A stretch of DNA of 64,000 nt from Pseudoalteromonas sp. UG3-2 (GCF_037120705.1 NZ_JAWLJU010000002.1:3012001-3076000); one strand, 5' to 3'. Positions 37,651-47,729 are shown, counted from the first letter of the stretch. Notes: a model not told the origin generated them from the sequence alone. Numbers and translations: made by a program.

Positions 37651-39096
37651 ATGAAATTAGTTCGTACGTTGGCCGCTGTTGGCCTATTGGCTTCAGGCTT
37701 TGCTGTGGCAAGTCCAACGGCTTACTTAGCCATTGGCAAAGATCCGTTATTAGAATACCAAATTGATAAAATGTTTGCTTTAACGGTGGGCACGCCTATG
37801 GCAAAACCCTACCGTATCAGTGTGGTGAAAAGGCACTTAGACAAGGTAAAAAGCATTGATGGTGAGCTGCATCGCAGTATCACAGATGGCATAGCGCCAT
37901 ACTTACAAGCCGACGCGATCACTCAGCGCTCCATTACACTGCGGCTCGATTCTGGGGAGTCACAGCAACTTGCCAATGACCGCGGCAATAGTAGTAGTGA
38001 GTATGCTCAATTAGGCCTCGCTGGAGTATATCGTGGTAGCGATGCCAGTATTTTCCAACTCGGTGCAGAATATCGCGCAGACAGCAACAAGCTGGTTGCC
38101 TATAATACTTTTTATGGTCTTTCCTATGGTAATTTGCAGCTCAATTTAGGCTACAAAGAACACTGGTTTTCACCTTTTAAACACTCTGCACAAGTGTTTT
38201 CAACTAATGCCAAGCCGTCTTTGTCTGCGTCTTTGGGGCTGGTCATTCCAATTCCAAATTGGTGGAATTTTGACTTTGAATTGTTCTATTCAGAGTTGGA
38301 GCACGTTAATGACGGCATCAAGTATCAAGGCACCTTACACGATGGTACGCCGAAACTTGCCGGTACCCATTTTAGCGTGGAACCTATCCAAGGCTGGAAA
38401 ATCGGCATCAATCGCGTGATGCAATTTGGTGGTGGGCCACGCAAAGTCGATTTTACCGATGTGGTTAAGGCCTACTTTGATCCTGTGGGTAATGAAAATA
38501 AAACCGGGTCTTTAGGTCAGGATGACGAGCTGGGGGATCAATGGGCTTCCATCACTTCGAGCTTTACCACGGACTGGGGCATGCCGGCACAGTGGTATCT
38601 TGAATATGGCGGCGAGGATACCAATAACCATAAGAACTACTTATTTGGTAATACGGTGGTGAATCTGGGCGTTTATCTGCCCAAATTGAGCCACAACACG
38701 ACCTTGCGCTATGAGTTCACGGATATGGAGAGCTTGTGGTACGTCAATGAAATCTATGAAACACGAGGCAATACCATTGACGGCTTTGGCGTTGGCCACT
38801 TTGCTGCCAATCAGCGCCAATTTGATGATGGTGCGCCATCGCAAATTCACGTACTAGAAGGGACGTACCAAAGCACACCTAGGTCGTTGTGGCGGGCGAA
38901 AATATCGCTGGTTGATAATGACAGCAATTATTTGAATGAGTTAGGTGAACTGGGTGCAGAGTATGAGCGCGGCTATGAACTAGAACTGGCGCACATCGGC
39001 GAGTTTTACCAAAAACAAGTAGAGAGCAAATTAACCTTAGGTAAAGATGCCTTTGGGGAAAATTACACATGGTTGTCAGTGCATGTATACTGGTAA
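37651..39096 (+). CDS. Wzi-like capsule assembly outer-membrane protein
   Basis: A 481-residue protein with a signal peptide (about 1-21) and a predicted beta-barrel that ends with an aromatic residue (HVYW), typical of outer-membrane barrels. The pattern of alternating strands and the RAKISLVDNDSNYL segment resemble the Wzi family, which binds capsular polysaccharide at the cell surface. No capsule synthesis or export gene is in the window. It is divergent from waaA and precedes gmhA by 36 bp on the same strand, so it may share transcription with the heptose genes. Confidence 0.8.
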   Translation: MKLVRTLAAVGLLASGFAVASPTAYLAIGKDPLLEYQIDKMFALTVGTPMAKPYRISVVKRHLDKVKSIDGELHRSITDGIAPYLQADAITQRSITLRLDSGESQQLANDRGNSSSEYAQLGLAGVYRGSDASIFQLGAEYRADSNKLVAYNTFYGLSYGNLQLNLGYKEHWFSPFKHSAQVFSTNAKPSLSASLGLVIPIPNWWNFDFELFYSELEHVNDGIKYQGTLHDGTPKLAGTHFSVEPIQGWKIGINRVMQFGGGPRKVDFTDVVKAYFDPVGNENKTGSLGQDDELGDQWASITSSFTTDWGMPAQWYLEYGGEDTNNHKNYLFGNTVVNLGVYLPKLSHNTTLRYEFTDMESLWYVNEIYETRGNTIDGFGVGHFAANQRQFDDGAPSQIHVLEGTYQSTPRSLWRAKISLVDNDSNYLNELGELGAEYERGYELELAHIGEFYQKQVESKLTLGKDAFGENYTWLSVHVYW

Positions 39097-39132
39097 CAAC
39101 GCGGGAAGAGCATAAACAGTTTAGGAATTCTT

Positions 39133-39729
39133 ATGTCATTGAATGAAAAAGTAGCCCAGAGCTACTTGTCGAGTTTACAACGCCATGTCGATGTCTTTGA
39201 AACGATGGCGAATTATCATCAAGAGTGTGTGGAGTTGCTAGAGGCATGTCAAAGCACTCTCACTGCTGGTGGTAAAGTAATTTGGTTTGGAAACGGCGGC
39301 AGTGCTGCCGATGCTCAGCACCTCGCAGCTGAATTTGTGGTGCGTTACAAGTTAGAGCGTGGGCCACTGGCGTCCATTGCCTTAACCACAGACACCTCGA
39401 TTCTAACCGCACACAGCAATGACTATCACTTTGACAGCGTTTTCGAACGTCAAGTGCAGGCTTTATGTAAACCTGAAGATATGGTGATTGGTTTAACTAC
39501 CTCTGGTAGCAGTGAGAATATTAACTTGGCCCTTAAGGCGGCGAATGATATTGGTGCCTACACGGTTGCTTTAACGGGCCGTGACGGTGGCAAAGTAAAA
39601 GACATTGCCAAATTACCTATTATTATTGCTAACGATGAAACCGCCCGCATCCAAGAAGCCCATATGTTCATCGGTCACTGGCTCTGCGAAGCCGTTGATA
39701 TGCTGGTTGAGGCGGAGCAAAACGCATGA
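39133..39729 (+). CDS. gmhA: Sedoheptulose-7-phosphate isomerase GmhA
   Basis: First step of ADP-heptose synthesis: sedoheptulose 7-phosphate to D-glycero-D-manno-heptose 7-phosphate. The 198 residues form a SIS-fold enzyme with [26 protein letters not shown] and a His/Gln-containing C-terminal [19 protein letters not shown] is upstream of the ATG. The stop overlaps the hldE start by 4 bp, so the first two heptose genes are coupled. Confidence 0.95.
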   Translation: MSLNEKVAQSYLSSLQRHVDVFETMANYHQECVELLEACQSTLTAGGKVIWFGNGGSAADAQHLAAEFVVRYKLERGPLASIALTTDTSILTAHSNDYHFDSVFERQVQALCKPEDMVIGLTTSGSSENINLALKAANDIGAYTVALTGRDGGKVKDIAKLPIIIANDETARIQEAHMFIGHWLCEAVDMLVEAEQNA

Positions 39730-41174
39730 ACCTGAACGCGCTACAACAGCTAAATCAAGCAAAAGTCCTAGTGGTGGGAGATGTCATGCTCGATAGATAC
39801 TGGCATGGCGATACTCAGCGGATCTCACCAGAGGCTCCGGTGCCTGTGGTCAAGGTCAGTGCACTGGAAGACAAGGCCGGTGGCGCTGCTAACGTCGCTA
39901 AAAACATCGCCCATTTAGATGGCAAAGTGGGCCTGTTGGGGCTAATAGGCGAAGACGACAATGGCAAAAATTTAGAGGCCATCTTAAGCAAAGAGAATAT
40001 TACCTCAAGCTTAGTGAACGTAGTTGAGCTCCCCACCATAGCTAAAATGCGCGTGATCAGCCGTCATCAGCAAATGGTGAGGTTAGATCTCGAAGAGCCG
40101 TTTGGCCGCTCGCACAGCGAGTTATTACTAGAGCGTTTAAAGCAGGAAGTGGAAAACTACGATTTTGTGTTGTTCAGCGATTACAACAAGGGCGCGTTGA
40201 CTGCCATCAGTGAGATGATTGAGGTGGCCAAAGCAGCGGGTAAAACGGTGCTTATTGACCCGAAAAATAGCGACTTAAGCTGCTACCGAGGTGCGGATTA
40301 TATTACCCCAAACCTCAATGAGTTCCGTCTAGCTGGTGGAGACGATAGTAGCGAAGAAGCGCTTACAAACAGTGCCCGCAAGCTGTTACAGCAAGCTGGT
40401 ATCGGCGCCATGTTACTCACTCGTTCAGAGCAGGGCATGTCATTGATCACGGCAACAGAAAAGCATGACTTTGCTGCGCAAGTGCAAGAGGTCAGCGACG
40501 TCACCGGCGCTGGTGATACCGTTATCGCGACACTTACGACCATGCTAGCAGCTGGCATGATCCCCAAAGAAGCGGTTGAAATAGCCAATATTGCTGCCGG
40601 TATTGCCGTGAGCAAGCTTGGCGCAGCCACGGTTTCGCCAGAAGAGTTAAGCCGTAAATTGGGGCAATACCTTCGCGAAACGGGCGAACATTACCAAACC
40701 CCATTTGAGGAAGTGTTAAAGCACATCTCATTTGCCAAACAAAACGGTGAAACCATCGTCTTTACCAATGGCTGCTTTGATATTTTGCACGCCGGACACG
40801 TCCGTTATTTGGCCCAAGCTAAAGCCATGGGAGACCGATTAGTGGTGGGGCTTAATAATGACGAGTCCATTGCGCGGTTAAAAGGCCCTGAGCGACCGAT
40901 TAACTCGCTTACAGAGCGTGCCATGGTGCTATCAGCGCTGGCCTCTGTGGACTGGGTGATCCCATTTGGTGCGGTAGAAGAAAATGACACCCCAGCCAAA
41001 TTAATTGAGATGGTAAGCCCAGACATTTTGGTTAAGGGAGGAGATTATAAAGTCTCTGAAATCGCTGGCGCTGAGCATGTTCTCAACCTCGGTGGTAAGG
41101 TGGAAGTGTTGCCCTTTTTAGATGGCTGTTCAACATCGAATGTGATCGCCAAAGCGCGGTTACAAAAAGATTGA
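39726..41174 (+). CDS. hldE: Bifunctional heptose-7-phosphate kinase / heptose-1-phosphate adenylyltransferase HldE
   Basis: Performs the kinase and adenylyltransferase steps of ADP-heptose synthesis. The 482 residues are a fusion of a PfkB-type kinase (about 1-320; [22 protein letters not shown]) and a nucleotidyltransferase (about 345-482; [14 protein letters not shown] with the HxGH motif). It overlaps gmhA by 4 bp. The phosphatase GmhB, which acts between its two activities, is encoded 1.9 kb downstream. Confidence 0.97.
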   Translation: MNLNALQQLNQAKVLVVGDVMLDRYWHGDTQRISPEAPVPVVKVSALEDKAGGAANVAKNIAHLDGKVGLLGLIGEDDNGKNLEAILSKENITSSLVNVVELPTIAKMRVISRHQQMVRLDLEEPFGRSHSELLLERLKQEVENYDFVLFSDYNKGALTAISEMIEVAKAAGKTVLIDPKNSDLSCYRGADYITPNLNEFRLAGGDDSSEEALTNSARKLLQQAGIGAMLLTRSEQGMSLITATEKHDFAAQVQEVSDVTGAGDTVIATLTTMLAAGMIPKEAVEIANIAAGIAVSKLGAATVSPEELSRKLGQYLRETGEHYQTPFEEVLKHISFAKQNGETIVFTNGCFDILHAGHVRYLAQAKAMGDRLVVGLNNDESIARLKGPERPINSLTERAMVLSALASVDWVIPFGAVEENDTPAKLIEMVSPDILVKGGDYKVSEIAGAEHVLNLGGKVEVLPFLDGCSTSNVIAKARLQKD

Positions 41175-41179
41175 TACCA

Positions 41180-41908
41180 CTAACGCGCTGCCAGGTAGGT
41201 CTGCTTTAGGGCCTGCCATTGTTTATCATCAAAATGAAAGGCTGGCCACTTGCCAGTCTCTTTATTGAACGAACGCTCTAACCTTGCCAAATTATCGTCT
41301 TGCCAAGCGCGCTCCGGGGTGATTAATTTACCTTTATCAAAATCAATCAAATAGACCTTACCATCTTCGGCAAACAAGATATTATTGATATTTAAATCAT
41401 CATGATAGGCGCCGTGGCGGTGAAATTGCGCGATGCAGTTGGCAATGCTGTCGAGCTCTTCTGCCGTGAGTTGGCGCTGGCGTAAAATTTCACAGACACT
41501 GGTGGCACCTGGTACGGCGGCGGTGAGAATATCGGCGCGATAGACACAGCCAAAGGTGGTTATTTGCGCCGCCAGAGGGGTTGGCACCGGAAGGTTATGC
41601 CCTTGCAGTTGTTCCAACAAGGCAAACTCTTGATATACCCGGGTGCGTTCAACGCCAAGGTATAAATACTGATCTTTCAGTATTTTGCCAATTAAGCCGC
41701 CACGATAGTAGTGTTTAAGCACGGCAATGTGCTGGTTAAAGCGGACAAACCAAGCGGTTGCGCGGCCTTGTTTACTGTCTACTACGGCGTTATTACGCTG
41801 CCAATACTGCGGCGAAAAATACTCTGAAGTGATCTGGTAATTCGCCTGTTCTGGTAACAGCAAAAAGCCATTGGGCTGTTTAATGATTTCCACTTTAAAA
41901 GCACTCAA
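41180..41908 (-). CDS. kdkA: 3-deoxy-D-manno-octulosonic acid kinase
   Basis: Phosphorylates Kdo on lipid A at O-4, as in Haemophilus and Vibrio. The 242-residue kinase-like protein carries GAYHDDLNINNILF (catalytic loop with HxDLN) and YLIDFDKGK (metal-binding Asp), as in the KdkA/Rfa-type kinase family. It converges on hldE with 5 bp between stops. The open frame starts at a TTG (41908) without a clear ribosome binding site. A GTG at 41893 is an alternative start. Confidence 0.93.
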   Translation of the reverse strand: MSAFKVEIIKQPNGFLLLPEQANYQITSEYFSPQYWQRNNAVVDSKQGRATAWFVRFNQHIAVLKHYYRGGLIGKILKDQYLYLGVERTRVYQEFALLEQLQGHNLPVPTPLAAQITTFGCVYRADILTAAVPGATSVCEILRQRQLTAEELDSIANCIAQFHRHGAYHDDLNINNILFAEDGKVYLIDFDKGKLITPERAWQDDNLARLERSFNKETGKWPAFHFDDKQWQALKQTYLAAR

Positions 41909-42017
41909 AAAAAGACATGGCCGTCATTCTAGCGATTTTTACTCAGCAGTGAAACTTGCAAACTGGATTGATTAATTTAAGATCAAGCGCTTGTTGTTAT
42001 TCATAAGAGCATTTGTT

Positions 42018-43070
42018 GTGCCACAAGCCATTCGTTCTATTTGTATTCTTCGGCTCTCCGCCATTGGCGATGTTTGTCATGCCGTTTCTGCGGTGCAGGC
42101 CATTCAGCGTGCCCACCCACAAGCTAAAATCACTTGGGTAATAGGCAAAGTAGAGGCCATGCTGTTAGCGGAACTGCCCGGTGTGGAGTTGGTGGTATTT
42201 GATAAAAAGCAGGGTAAAGCCGCCTTTAAGGCACTAAAAGCCAAGTTTAAAGGGCAGCAGTTTGATGTTTTGCTGCACATGCAGGTGGCCTTGCGAGCAA
42301 ACCTAGTGGCTCGAATGATCCCAGCGAAGAGAAAAATAGGTTTCGATAAAAGCCGCTCGAAAGAGCTGCATAGCCTGTTTATTAATGACCGTATAGCAAA
42401 GCAGGAGTCGCCTCATGTGCTGGAAGGGTTTCAACACTTTGCTCGAGCAATTGGCGCGGAATGTGGTAAGCCCAGTTGGCAGATGCCGGTAACAGAGCAG
42501 CATCAGCAGCAGGCCAAGGCCTTGCTTCCTGAAGGCAAAGTATTTGTCATTTCTCCTGCCGCCAGTAAGGCCGAGCGTAATTGGTTGCCGGAGCGCTATG
42601 CCGCCCTTGCCGATTATGCCAGTGACCAAGGCTTTCAAGTGGTGATCACCGGAGGGCCAACGGCGCTTGAACAGGAGTTGGCCGCAGCAATCTGCCAGCA
42701 TGCGCAAAGTGAGTTACTCAATTTAGTGGGCAAAACCGATTTAAAAACCTTGCTCTGTGTATTACAGCAAGCGCAATTAGTACTGGCGCCAGATACTGGT
42801 CCTGCGCATATGGCAGTGACAGTAGGTACACCGGTGATTGGTCTGTACGCCCATTCTAACCCAGCGCGCACTGGGCCGTATTTATTTCAGCAGTATGTGG
42901 TCGAGGTGTATCATAGCAACCTGCTAGCACAAAAAGGTAAAACGGCTGCCCAATTGCCTTGGGGTACTCGGGTTAAAGGCGCTGATCTGATGGCGCAAAT
43001 CGACGTTGATGAGGTGATTGCTATGTTTAATCGAGTGGTAAAAGAGCAGGGGATAACAAACCATGAATAA
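42018..43070 (+). CDS. Glycosyltransferase family 9 (heptosyltransferase-like)
   Basis: A 350-residue GT-B enzyme of family 9, which adds heptose from ADP-heptose to the inner core. Marks are the N-terminal ICILRLSAIGDVCHAV loop, SPAASKAERNWLPERYAAL, and the donor-site APDTGPAHMAVTVGTPVIGLY. It may be heptosyltransferase I (WaaC) or II (WaaF); the sequence alone does not decide. A GTG at 42018 with AAGAG upstream gives the usual length. The open frame extends to TTG codons at 41991. Its end overlaps the gmhB start by 8 bp. Confidence 0.88.
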   Translation: MPQAIRSICILRLSAIGDVCHAVSAVQAIQRAHPQAKITWVIGKVEAMLLAELPGVELVVFDKKQGKAAFKALKAKFKGQQFDVLLHMQVALRANLVARMIPAKRKIGFDKSRSKELHSLFINDRIAKQESPHVLEGFQHFARAIGAECGKPSWQMPVTEQHQQQAKALLPEGKVFVISPAASKAERNWLPERYAALADYASDQGFQVVITGGPTALEQELAAAICQHAQSELLNLVGKTDLKTLLCVLQQAQLVLAPDTGPAHMAVTVGTPVIGLYAHSNPARTGPYLFQQYVVEVYHSNLLAQKGKTAAQLPWGTRVKGADLMAQIDVDEVIAMFNRVVKEQGITNHE

Positions 43071-43620
43071 AGCACTGTTTCTTGACCGTGATGGCGTGAT
43101 CAATGTCGACCATGCCTATGTTCACAAGGTTGAAGACTTTGAATTTATCGAGGGCGTGTTTACCGCATGCCAAGCATTTGTTGCCGCAGGTTATAAGATT
43201 ATTGTGGTAACTAACCAGTCGGGGATTGGTCGGGGTTACTACGATGAGCAACAGTTCCATGCCCTCAGTGACTGGATGTGTCAGCAGTTTTCCGCTCATG
43301 GGATTGATATCTCAGGTGTCTATTTTTGCCCGCATCACCCCGAAAAAGCCGTTGCGCCATATAAGGTTGACTGTGATTGTCGTAAACCTGAGCCGGGTAT
43401 GTTACTGCAGGCCATCGCCGAGCATAATATCGATCCCGCACACAGCGTAATGGTAGGCGATAAACTATCTGATATTGCCGCGGCACGGGCCGCGGCAATA
43501 AACACCACCGTGCTGGTTAAGTCAGGACAAAGCGTTAATGCCAAGGAGCATGATTTGGCTGATTTTGTCTGTGATTCAATACAGCAGGTGCCAAACTGTA
43601 TTTTGACGAGTGCAGGCTAA
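43063..43620 (+). CDS. gmhB: D-glycero-beta-D-manno-heptose-1,7-bisphosphate 7-phosphatase
   Basis: Removes the 7-phosphate between the two HldE-catalysed steps. The 185-residue HAD phosphatase has the nucleophile motif FLDRDGVIN, motif II VVTNQSG, the zinc-binding Cys/His loop (CPHHPE ... CDCRKP) typical of GmhB, and the GDKLSDIAAA motif. It overlaps the upstream glycosyltransferase by 8 bp, so the two are translated together. It completes the ADP-heptose route apart from the epimerase (HldD), which is not in the window. Confidence 0.95.
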   Translation: MNKALFLDRDGVINVDHAYVHKVEDFEFIEGVFTACQAFVAAGYKIIVVTNQSGIGRGYYDEQQFHALSDWMCQQFSAHGIDISGVYFCPHHPEKAVAPYKVDCDCRKPEPGMLLQAIAEHNIDPAHSVMVGDKLSDIAAARAAAINTTVLVKSGQSVNAKEHDLADFVCDSIQQVPNCILTSAG

Positions 43621-43755
43621 TGCGGGGGTCAGTCATCGCAAATCGTGCATTTATTGTCTGAACCTTTTAAAATACCCCTATCTTTTATGTGCAGGGGAGT
43701 CACCTTGCACATGCTAATTTTCTTGTAACACCTTGGTGTTCAAGCGTTAACTACT

Positions 43756-43782
43756 GGCAAAGTCGCAACTGCGACACTTGCC
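43756..43782 (+). promoter_or_regulatory. Hairpin in the kbl leader
   Basis: GGCAA-A-GTCGCA-AC-TGCGAC-AC-TTGCC, an imperfect 11-bp stem ending 24 bp before the kbl ATG. Further upstream are AACACC-TT-GGTGTT and a GTGCA/TGCAC pair. It may be a post-transcriptional control site, but nothing recognised. Confidence 0.3.
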
Positions 43783-43806
43783 ACCGTGCAAAAATGGAGA
43801 CTCCAG

Positions 43807-45003
43807 ATGAGAGCATCGGCCTTTTACAGCCAGCTTCAGCAGCAGATTGAACAAGTCAAAGCTGAAGGATTGTATAAAAAAGAACGCGTCATTACTTCTC
43901 AGCAACAGGCTGAGATCGCAGTTTCATCAGGCGAGAGCGTCATTAACTTTTGTGCTAATAATTATCTCGGTTTAGCTAACCACCCAGAATTAATTAAAGC
44001 AGCGCAAACGGGTCTTGAGGAGCATGGCTTTGGCGTTGCTTCAGTGCGTTTTATCTGTGGCACGCAAGATATTCATAAAACCCTAGAAGCAAAAATCAGC
44101 GAGTTTTTACAAACCGAAGATACTATTTTGTATTCTTCTTGTTTTGATGCCAATGCCGGCCTATTTGAAACCATTTTGGGCCCGGAAGATGCCATTATTT
44201 CCGATTCGTTAAATCACGCTTCGATTATCGATGGTGTTCGTCTGTGTAAAGCCAAGCGTTTCCGTTATGCCAATAATGACATGGCGGATCTAGAGCAACA
44301 GCTTATCGCTGCAGATGAAGCTGGCGCGAAAACCAAGCTAATTGCCACTGATGGCGTGTTCTCAATGGACGGTGTTATTTGTAACTTAGCGGCACTGTGT
44401 GACTTGGCCGACAAGTACGATGCTTTGGTAATGGTTGATGACTCTCACGCGGTAGGTTTTGTTGGTGAAAACGGTCGTGGCACGCCAGAATACTGCGGCG
44501 TATTAGATCGCGTTGATATTATCACGGGGACTTTAGGTAAAGCACTTGGTGGGGCATCGGGTGGCTATACTTCAGGCAAAAAAGAAATTGTCGAGTGGCT
44601 ACGTCAACGTTCGCGTCCTTACCTATTTTCCAACTCACTGGCACCTTCTATTGTAACCGCATCCATTAAGGTGTTGGATATGATGAAAGAAGGCGATGAA
44701 TTACGTGCTAAGCTTTGGCATAACGCCGCGTATTTCCGCGAGCAAATGGAAGCGGCTGGCTTTACCTGTGCAGGTAAAGATCACGCTATCATTCCGGTGA
44801 TGTTAGGGGATGCCAAAGTGGCTTCAGAAATGGCAGACAGACTGTTGGCTGAAGGTATTTACGTGATTGGCTTCTCCTATCCGGTTGTGCCTAAAGGTCA
44901 GGCGCGGATCCGTACGCAAATTTCAGCGGCTCATACCACCGAGCAGCTTGATAAAGCAATCGCAGCCTTCATTCGAATTGGTAAAGATTTAGGCGTAATT
45001 TAA
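43807..45003 (+). CDS. kbl: 2-amino-3-ketobutyrate CoA ligase (glycine C-acetyltransferase)
   Basis: Second step of threonine breakdown: splits 2-amino-3-ketobutyrate with CoA into glycine and acetyl-CoA. The 398-residue PLP enzyme has the alpha-oxoamine synthase marks [24 protein letters not shown] and the PLP Lys in [10 protein letters not shown]. The ATG at 43807 with GGAG seven bases upstream gives exactly the E. coli length. A start at 43786 is dismissed. It forms an operon with tdh 48 bp downstream. Confidence 0.97.
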   Translation: MRASAFYSQLQQQIEQVKAEGLYKKERVITSQQQAEIAVSSGESVINFCANNYLGLANHPELIKAAQTGLEEHGFGVASVRFICGTQDIHKTLEAKISEFLQTEDTILYSSCFDANAGLFETILGPEDAIISDSLNHASIIDGVRLCKAKRFRYANNDMADLEQQLIAADEAGAKTKLIATDGVFSMDGVICNLAALCDLADKYDALVMVDDSHAVGFVGENGRGTPEYCGVLDRVDIITGTLGKALGGASGGYTSGKKEIVEWLRQRSRPYLFSNSLAPSIVTASIKVLDMMKEGDELRAKLWHNAAYFREQMEAAGFTCAGKDHAIIPVMLGDAKVASEMADRLLAEGIYVIGFSYPVVPKGQARIRTQISAAHTTEQLDKAIAAFIRIGKDLGVI

Positions 45004-45051
45004 TCACCAATGTCACCGGCTTCTTGCCGGTGCAGCTAATGAGCGAACACT

Positions 45052-46077
45052 ATGAAAGCATTATCCAAGTTGAAAGCCGAAGAAGGAATTTGGATGGCAG
45101 ATGTGCCAAAACCGGAAGTTGGGCACAATGATCTATTAATTAAAATCCGCAAAACAGCAATTTGTGGTACCGATGTGCATATTTATAAATGGGATGAGTG
45201 GGCACAAAACACCATTCCTACGCCTATGGTCGTGGGTCATGAATACGTTGGTGAAGTGGTCGATATGGGCCAGGAAGTTCGTGGCTTTACTATCGGCGAC
45301 CGTGTTTCTGGGGAAGGCCATATCACTTGTGGTCATTGTCGTAACTGTCGTGCGGGCCGAGTTCACTTATGTCGTAACACCATCGGTGTTGGTGTCAACC
45401 GTGAAGGGGCATTTGCCGAATACTTAGTAATCCCAGCGTATAACGCGTTTAAGATCCCAGACAATATTTCCGACGAATTAGCGTCTATCTTTGACCCATT
45501 TGGTAATGCTGTACATACGGCACTGTCGTTTGATCTAGTGGGTGAAGATGTATTGATAACCGGAGCCGGCCCCATCGGCATTATGGCCGCAGCGGTTGCT
45601 AAACATGTTGGTGCCCGTCATGTGGTGATCACCGATGTTAATGAGTACCGACTGGAGCTGGCGAAGAAAATGGGCGCTACCCGAGCGGTCAACGTCGCCA
45701 ATGAAAACCTTGATACCGTGATGACCGAATTAGGTATGACGGAAGGCTTTGATGTTGGTTTAGAGATGTCAGGGGTACCTTCTGCCTTTACTGCCATGCT
45801 TGATAGCATGAACCACGGTGGCAAAATTGCTATGTTAGGTATTCCGCCTGCGGATATGGCCGTTGATTGGAACCAAGTTATCTTTAAAGGATTGGTTATT
45901 AAGGGTATTTATGGCCGTGAAATGTTCGAAACCTGGTATAAGATGGCAAGCCTTATTCAGTCTGGGTTGAATTTAGAGCCGATTATTACTCACCAATTCC
46001 ACGTTGATGAGTTCCAAACGGGTTTTGATACCATGATCTCTGGACGCTCTGGTAAAGTGATCCTGAACTGGGATTAA
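45052..46077 (+). CDS. tdh: L-threonine 3-dehydrogenase
   Basis: First step of threonine breakdown: oxidises threonine to 2-amino-3-ketobutyrate with NAD+. The 341 residues are nearly collinear with E. coli Tdh. The zinc medium-chain dehydrogenase marks are CGTDVHIY (catalytic Zn), GHEYVGEV, the structural-zinc Cys cluster ([15 protein letters not shown]) and the Rossmann loop [10 protein letters not shown]. Gene order kbl-tdh matches E. coli. A terminator follows. Confidence 0.98.
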   Translation: MKALSKLKAEEGIWMADVPKPEVGHNDLLIKIRKTAICGTDVHIYKWDEWAQNTIPTPMVVGHEYVGEVVDMGQEVRGFTIGDRVSGEGHITCGHCRNCRAGRVHLCRNTIGVGVNREGAFAEYLVIPAYNAFKIPDNISDELASIFDPFGNAVHTALSFDLVGEDVLITGAGPIGIMAAAVAKHVGARHVVITDVNEYRLELAKKMGATRAVNVANENLDTVMTELGMTEGFDVGLEMSGVPSAFTAMLDSMNHGGKIAMLGIPPADMAVDWNQVIFKGLVIKGIYGREMFETWYKMASLIQSGLNLEPIITHQFHVDEFQTGFDTMISGRSGKVILNWD

Positions 46078-46131
46078 GCCTCTTAAGCAAGCGTTGCTAC
46101 TAAGATAAAAGGGGCCGCGCAGAGAAACAAT

Positions 46132-46153
46132 AAGGCGGCTTATGCCGCCTTTT
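46132..46153 (+). terminator. kbl-tdh terminator
   Basis: AAGGCGGC-TTAT-GCCGCCTT followed by T residues. The T-run ends about 23 bp before the glpE ATG. Confidence 0.88.
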
Positions 46154-46176
46154 ATTCGATTTATAAAAGGTAAATT

Positions 46177-46494
46177 ATGTCTTTTAAACATATCACAGTG
46201 GCAGATACACAAGCGCTGTTAAACAAAGACGATGTTGTAATTGCAGATATTCGTGATGAAAACACCTTTGCACAAGGTCACATCCCAGGCTCTGAGCACC
46301 TTTCCAATGCCAACATTGCGCACTTTATGCAGGAAAAAGAGTTTGACCAACCTATTATCGTGGTTTGTTATCACGGTATTTCTTCACAAGGGGCTGCCAA
46401 CTACTTAGTGGAGCAAGGCTTTGAAGATGTGTACAGCATGGATGGCGGCTTTACCCAGTGGGCCAGCGAGCTGCCGGGTGAGATAGAAAAATGA
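46177..46494 (+). CDS. glpE: Thiosulfate sulfurtransferase GlpE
   Basis: A single-domain rhodanese (105 residues) that transfers sulfur from thiosulfate to acceptors such as thioredoxin or cyanide. The active-site Cys lies in VVCYHGISSQG, and DIRDENTFAQGHIPG is the usual rhodanese start. AAGG is upstream of the ATG. It overlaps glpG by 4 bp. This is the E. coli glpE-glpG order but without glpR or glpD nearby. Confidence 0.95.
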   Translation: MSFKHITVADTQALLNKDDVVIADIRDENTFAQGHIPGSEHLSNANIAHFMQEKEFDQPIIVVCYHGISSQGAANYLVEQGFEDVYSMDGGFTQWASELPGEIEK

Positions 46495-47324
46495 CTCTAA
46501 TTGCCCGTTACCATCACCCTCGACTAGCACAAGGGGCGGTAGACTACTTTAAAACGCAAGGAGTGGAGTGCGTGTTACGTAGTACCGACGGCCAACATGT
46601 CGAGGTGTGGTTACAGCATGGTGATGTTGAACGGGCACAACAGCTCTGGCAAGAGTTTCTCGCCGAGCCCACCGCAAAGCGATACCTTGAAGCGTCATGG
46701 CAAACGGGCAGTACTGAGGGGCTATTTCGCGACCCGGGAGAAAAGCTCAATTTATTGCAGCGCTTGTTTGCCTTAAATTGGCTATTGCAAGGCGTGTTTG
46801 GCATCAGCCTTATTATCTTTATTGCGATGTTTTTTGGCGATGCTAGAAGTATCTTCGACAACTTACGGTTTGCGCCTGAGCAACCTTTGACATGGTTGGC
46901 CCCAACGGTGATTCACTTCAGTGCCATTCACTTGATCTTCAATCTCAGTTGGTGGTTGTATCTCGGCGCACAAATATCGGCGCGACTAGGCCTAGGGGCA
47001 TTGATTGCCGTGTACGTTAGCAGTGGTCTTATTAGTAACTTTATGCAGTTTTGGCTGGTTGATGCTAATTTTGGCGGCCTCAGCGGCGTGGTCTATGGTT
47101 TATTAGGCTTTTGTTGGATTTACAGTCACCGACACCCCAAGCAACCTGCTTTAATTACCAAGCCAGTGGTTGGCTTTATGCTGCTGTGGATGTTGTTTGG
47201 CTTTACCGAGCTATTTTTCATTAGCATGGCAAATTGGGCACACTTATTTGGTTTACTATCAGGTATGGCAATGGCGGCGCTATGGCCTAAATCTAAGGAC
47301 GAACCAAGTCAGCCAGCGCCATAG
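46491..47324 (+). CDS. glpG: Rhomboid intramembrane serine protease GlpG
   Basis: Cleaves transmembrane substrates within the inner membrane. The 277 residues have an N-terminal cytoplasmic domain (about 1-85) and six predicted membrane segments. The catalytic dyad is Ser in GGLSGVVYGLLG and His in NWAHLFGLLSG. The HLIFNLSWW segment supplies the conserved His/Asn of TM2. It is coupled to glpE by a 4-bp overlap. Confidence 0.96.
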   Translation: MTLIARYHHPRLAQGAVDYFKTQGVECVLRSTDGQHVEVWLQHGDVERAQQLWQEFLAEPTAKRYLEASWQTGSTEGLFRDPGEKLNLLQRLFALNWLLQGVFGISLIIFIAMFFGDARSIFDNLRFAPEQPLTWLAPTVIHFSAIHLIFNLSWWLYLGAQISARLGLGALIAVYVSSGLISNFMQFWLVDANFGGLSGVVYGLLGFCWIYSHRHPKQPALITKPVVGFMLLWMLFGFTELFFISMANWAHLFGLLSGMAMAALWPKSKDEPSQPAP

Positions 47325-47333
47325 CAGGTGGTG

Positions 47334-47729
47334 TTAGTGATATAGGTACTTAGTAAAAAGTACGTCACGAACGATTTCTTGGCCTGTTTCTTCTTTTAAT
47401 AAGGTTTTAAGTTTACTGGCACAACGCTGACGAATTTCTTCTCTACCTGTGAGTGACTTAATGGTTTCTTCACTCTCTTTGCTAAGGATCTGCACGATGG
47501 CGTCACGTAACAGTGGCATATGATGCTCAACCACTTCAATATTAGAAACATCATTTAGCATGAGGTCGACGGTCACCCGCACATAGCCGAGCTTCTTACT
47601 CGATTGGCCGATGTAGTTGGTGATGATATCTGGCTCAAAACCATAATACCCAACGGCTGATTCTGCTTTTGCTGGCAGCGCAGAAAACAAAGCTGCGCAT
47701 AGGGTTAGTACAGCAACAAACTGTCTCAT
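47334..47729 (-). CDS. FliL-like exported protein
   Basis: A 131-residue protein with a cleavable signal peptide (about 1-22) and a domain like the periplasmic part of FliL: GYVRVTVDLML at the start, then HMPLLRDAIVQILSKESEETI, and a C-terminal VRDVLFTKYLYH. Classic FliL is an inner-membrane protein of the flagellar motor with an uncleaved anchor, whereas this form is predicted to be released to the periplasm. No flagellar gene is near. Its neighbours are glpG (convergent) and ubiC (divergent). The function is uncertain. Confidence 0.78.
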   Translation of the reverse strand: MRQFVAVLTLCAALFSALPAKAESAVGYYGFEPDIITNYIGQSSKKLGYVRVTVDLMLNDVSNIEVVEHHMPLLRDAIVQILSKESEETIKSLTGREEIRQRCASKLKTLLKEETGQEIVRDVLFTKYLYH

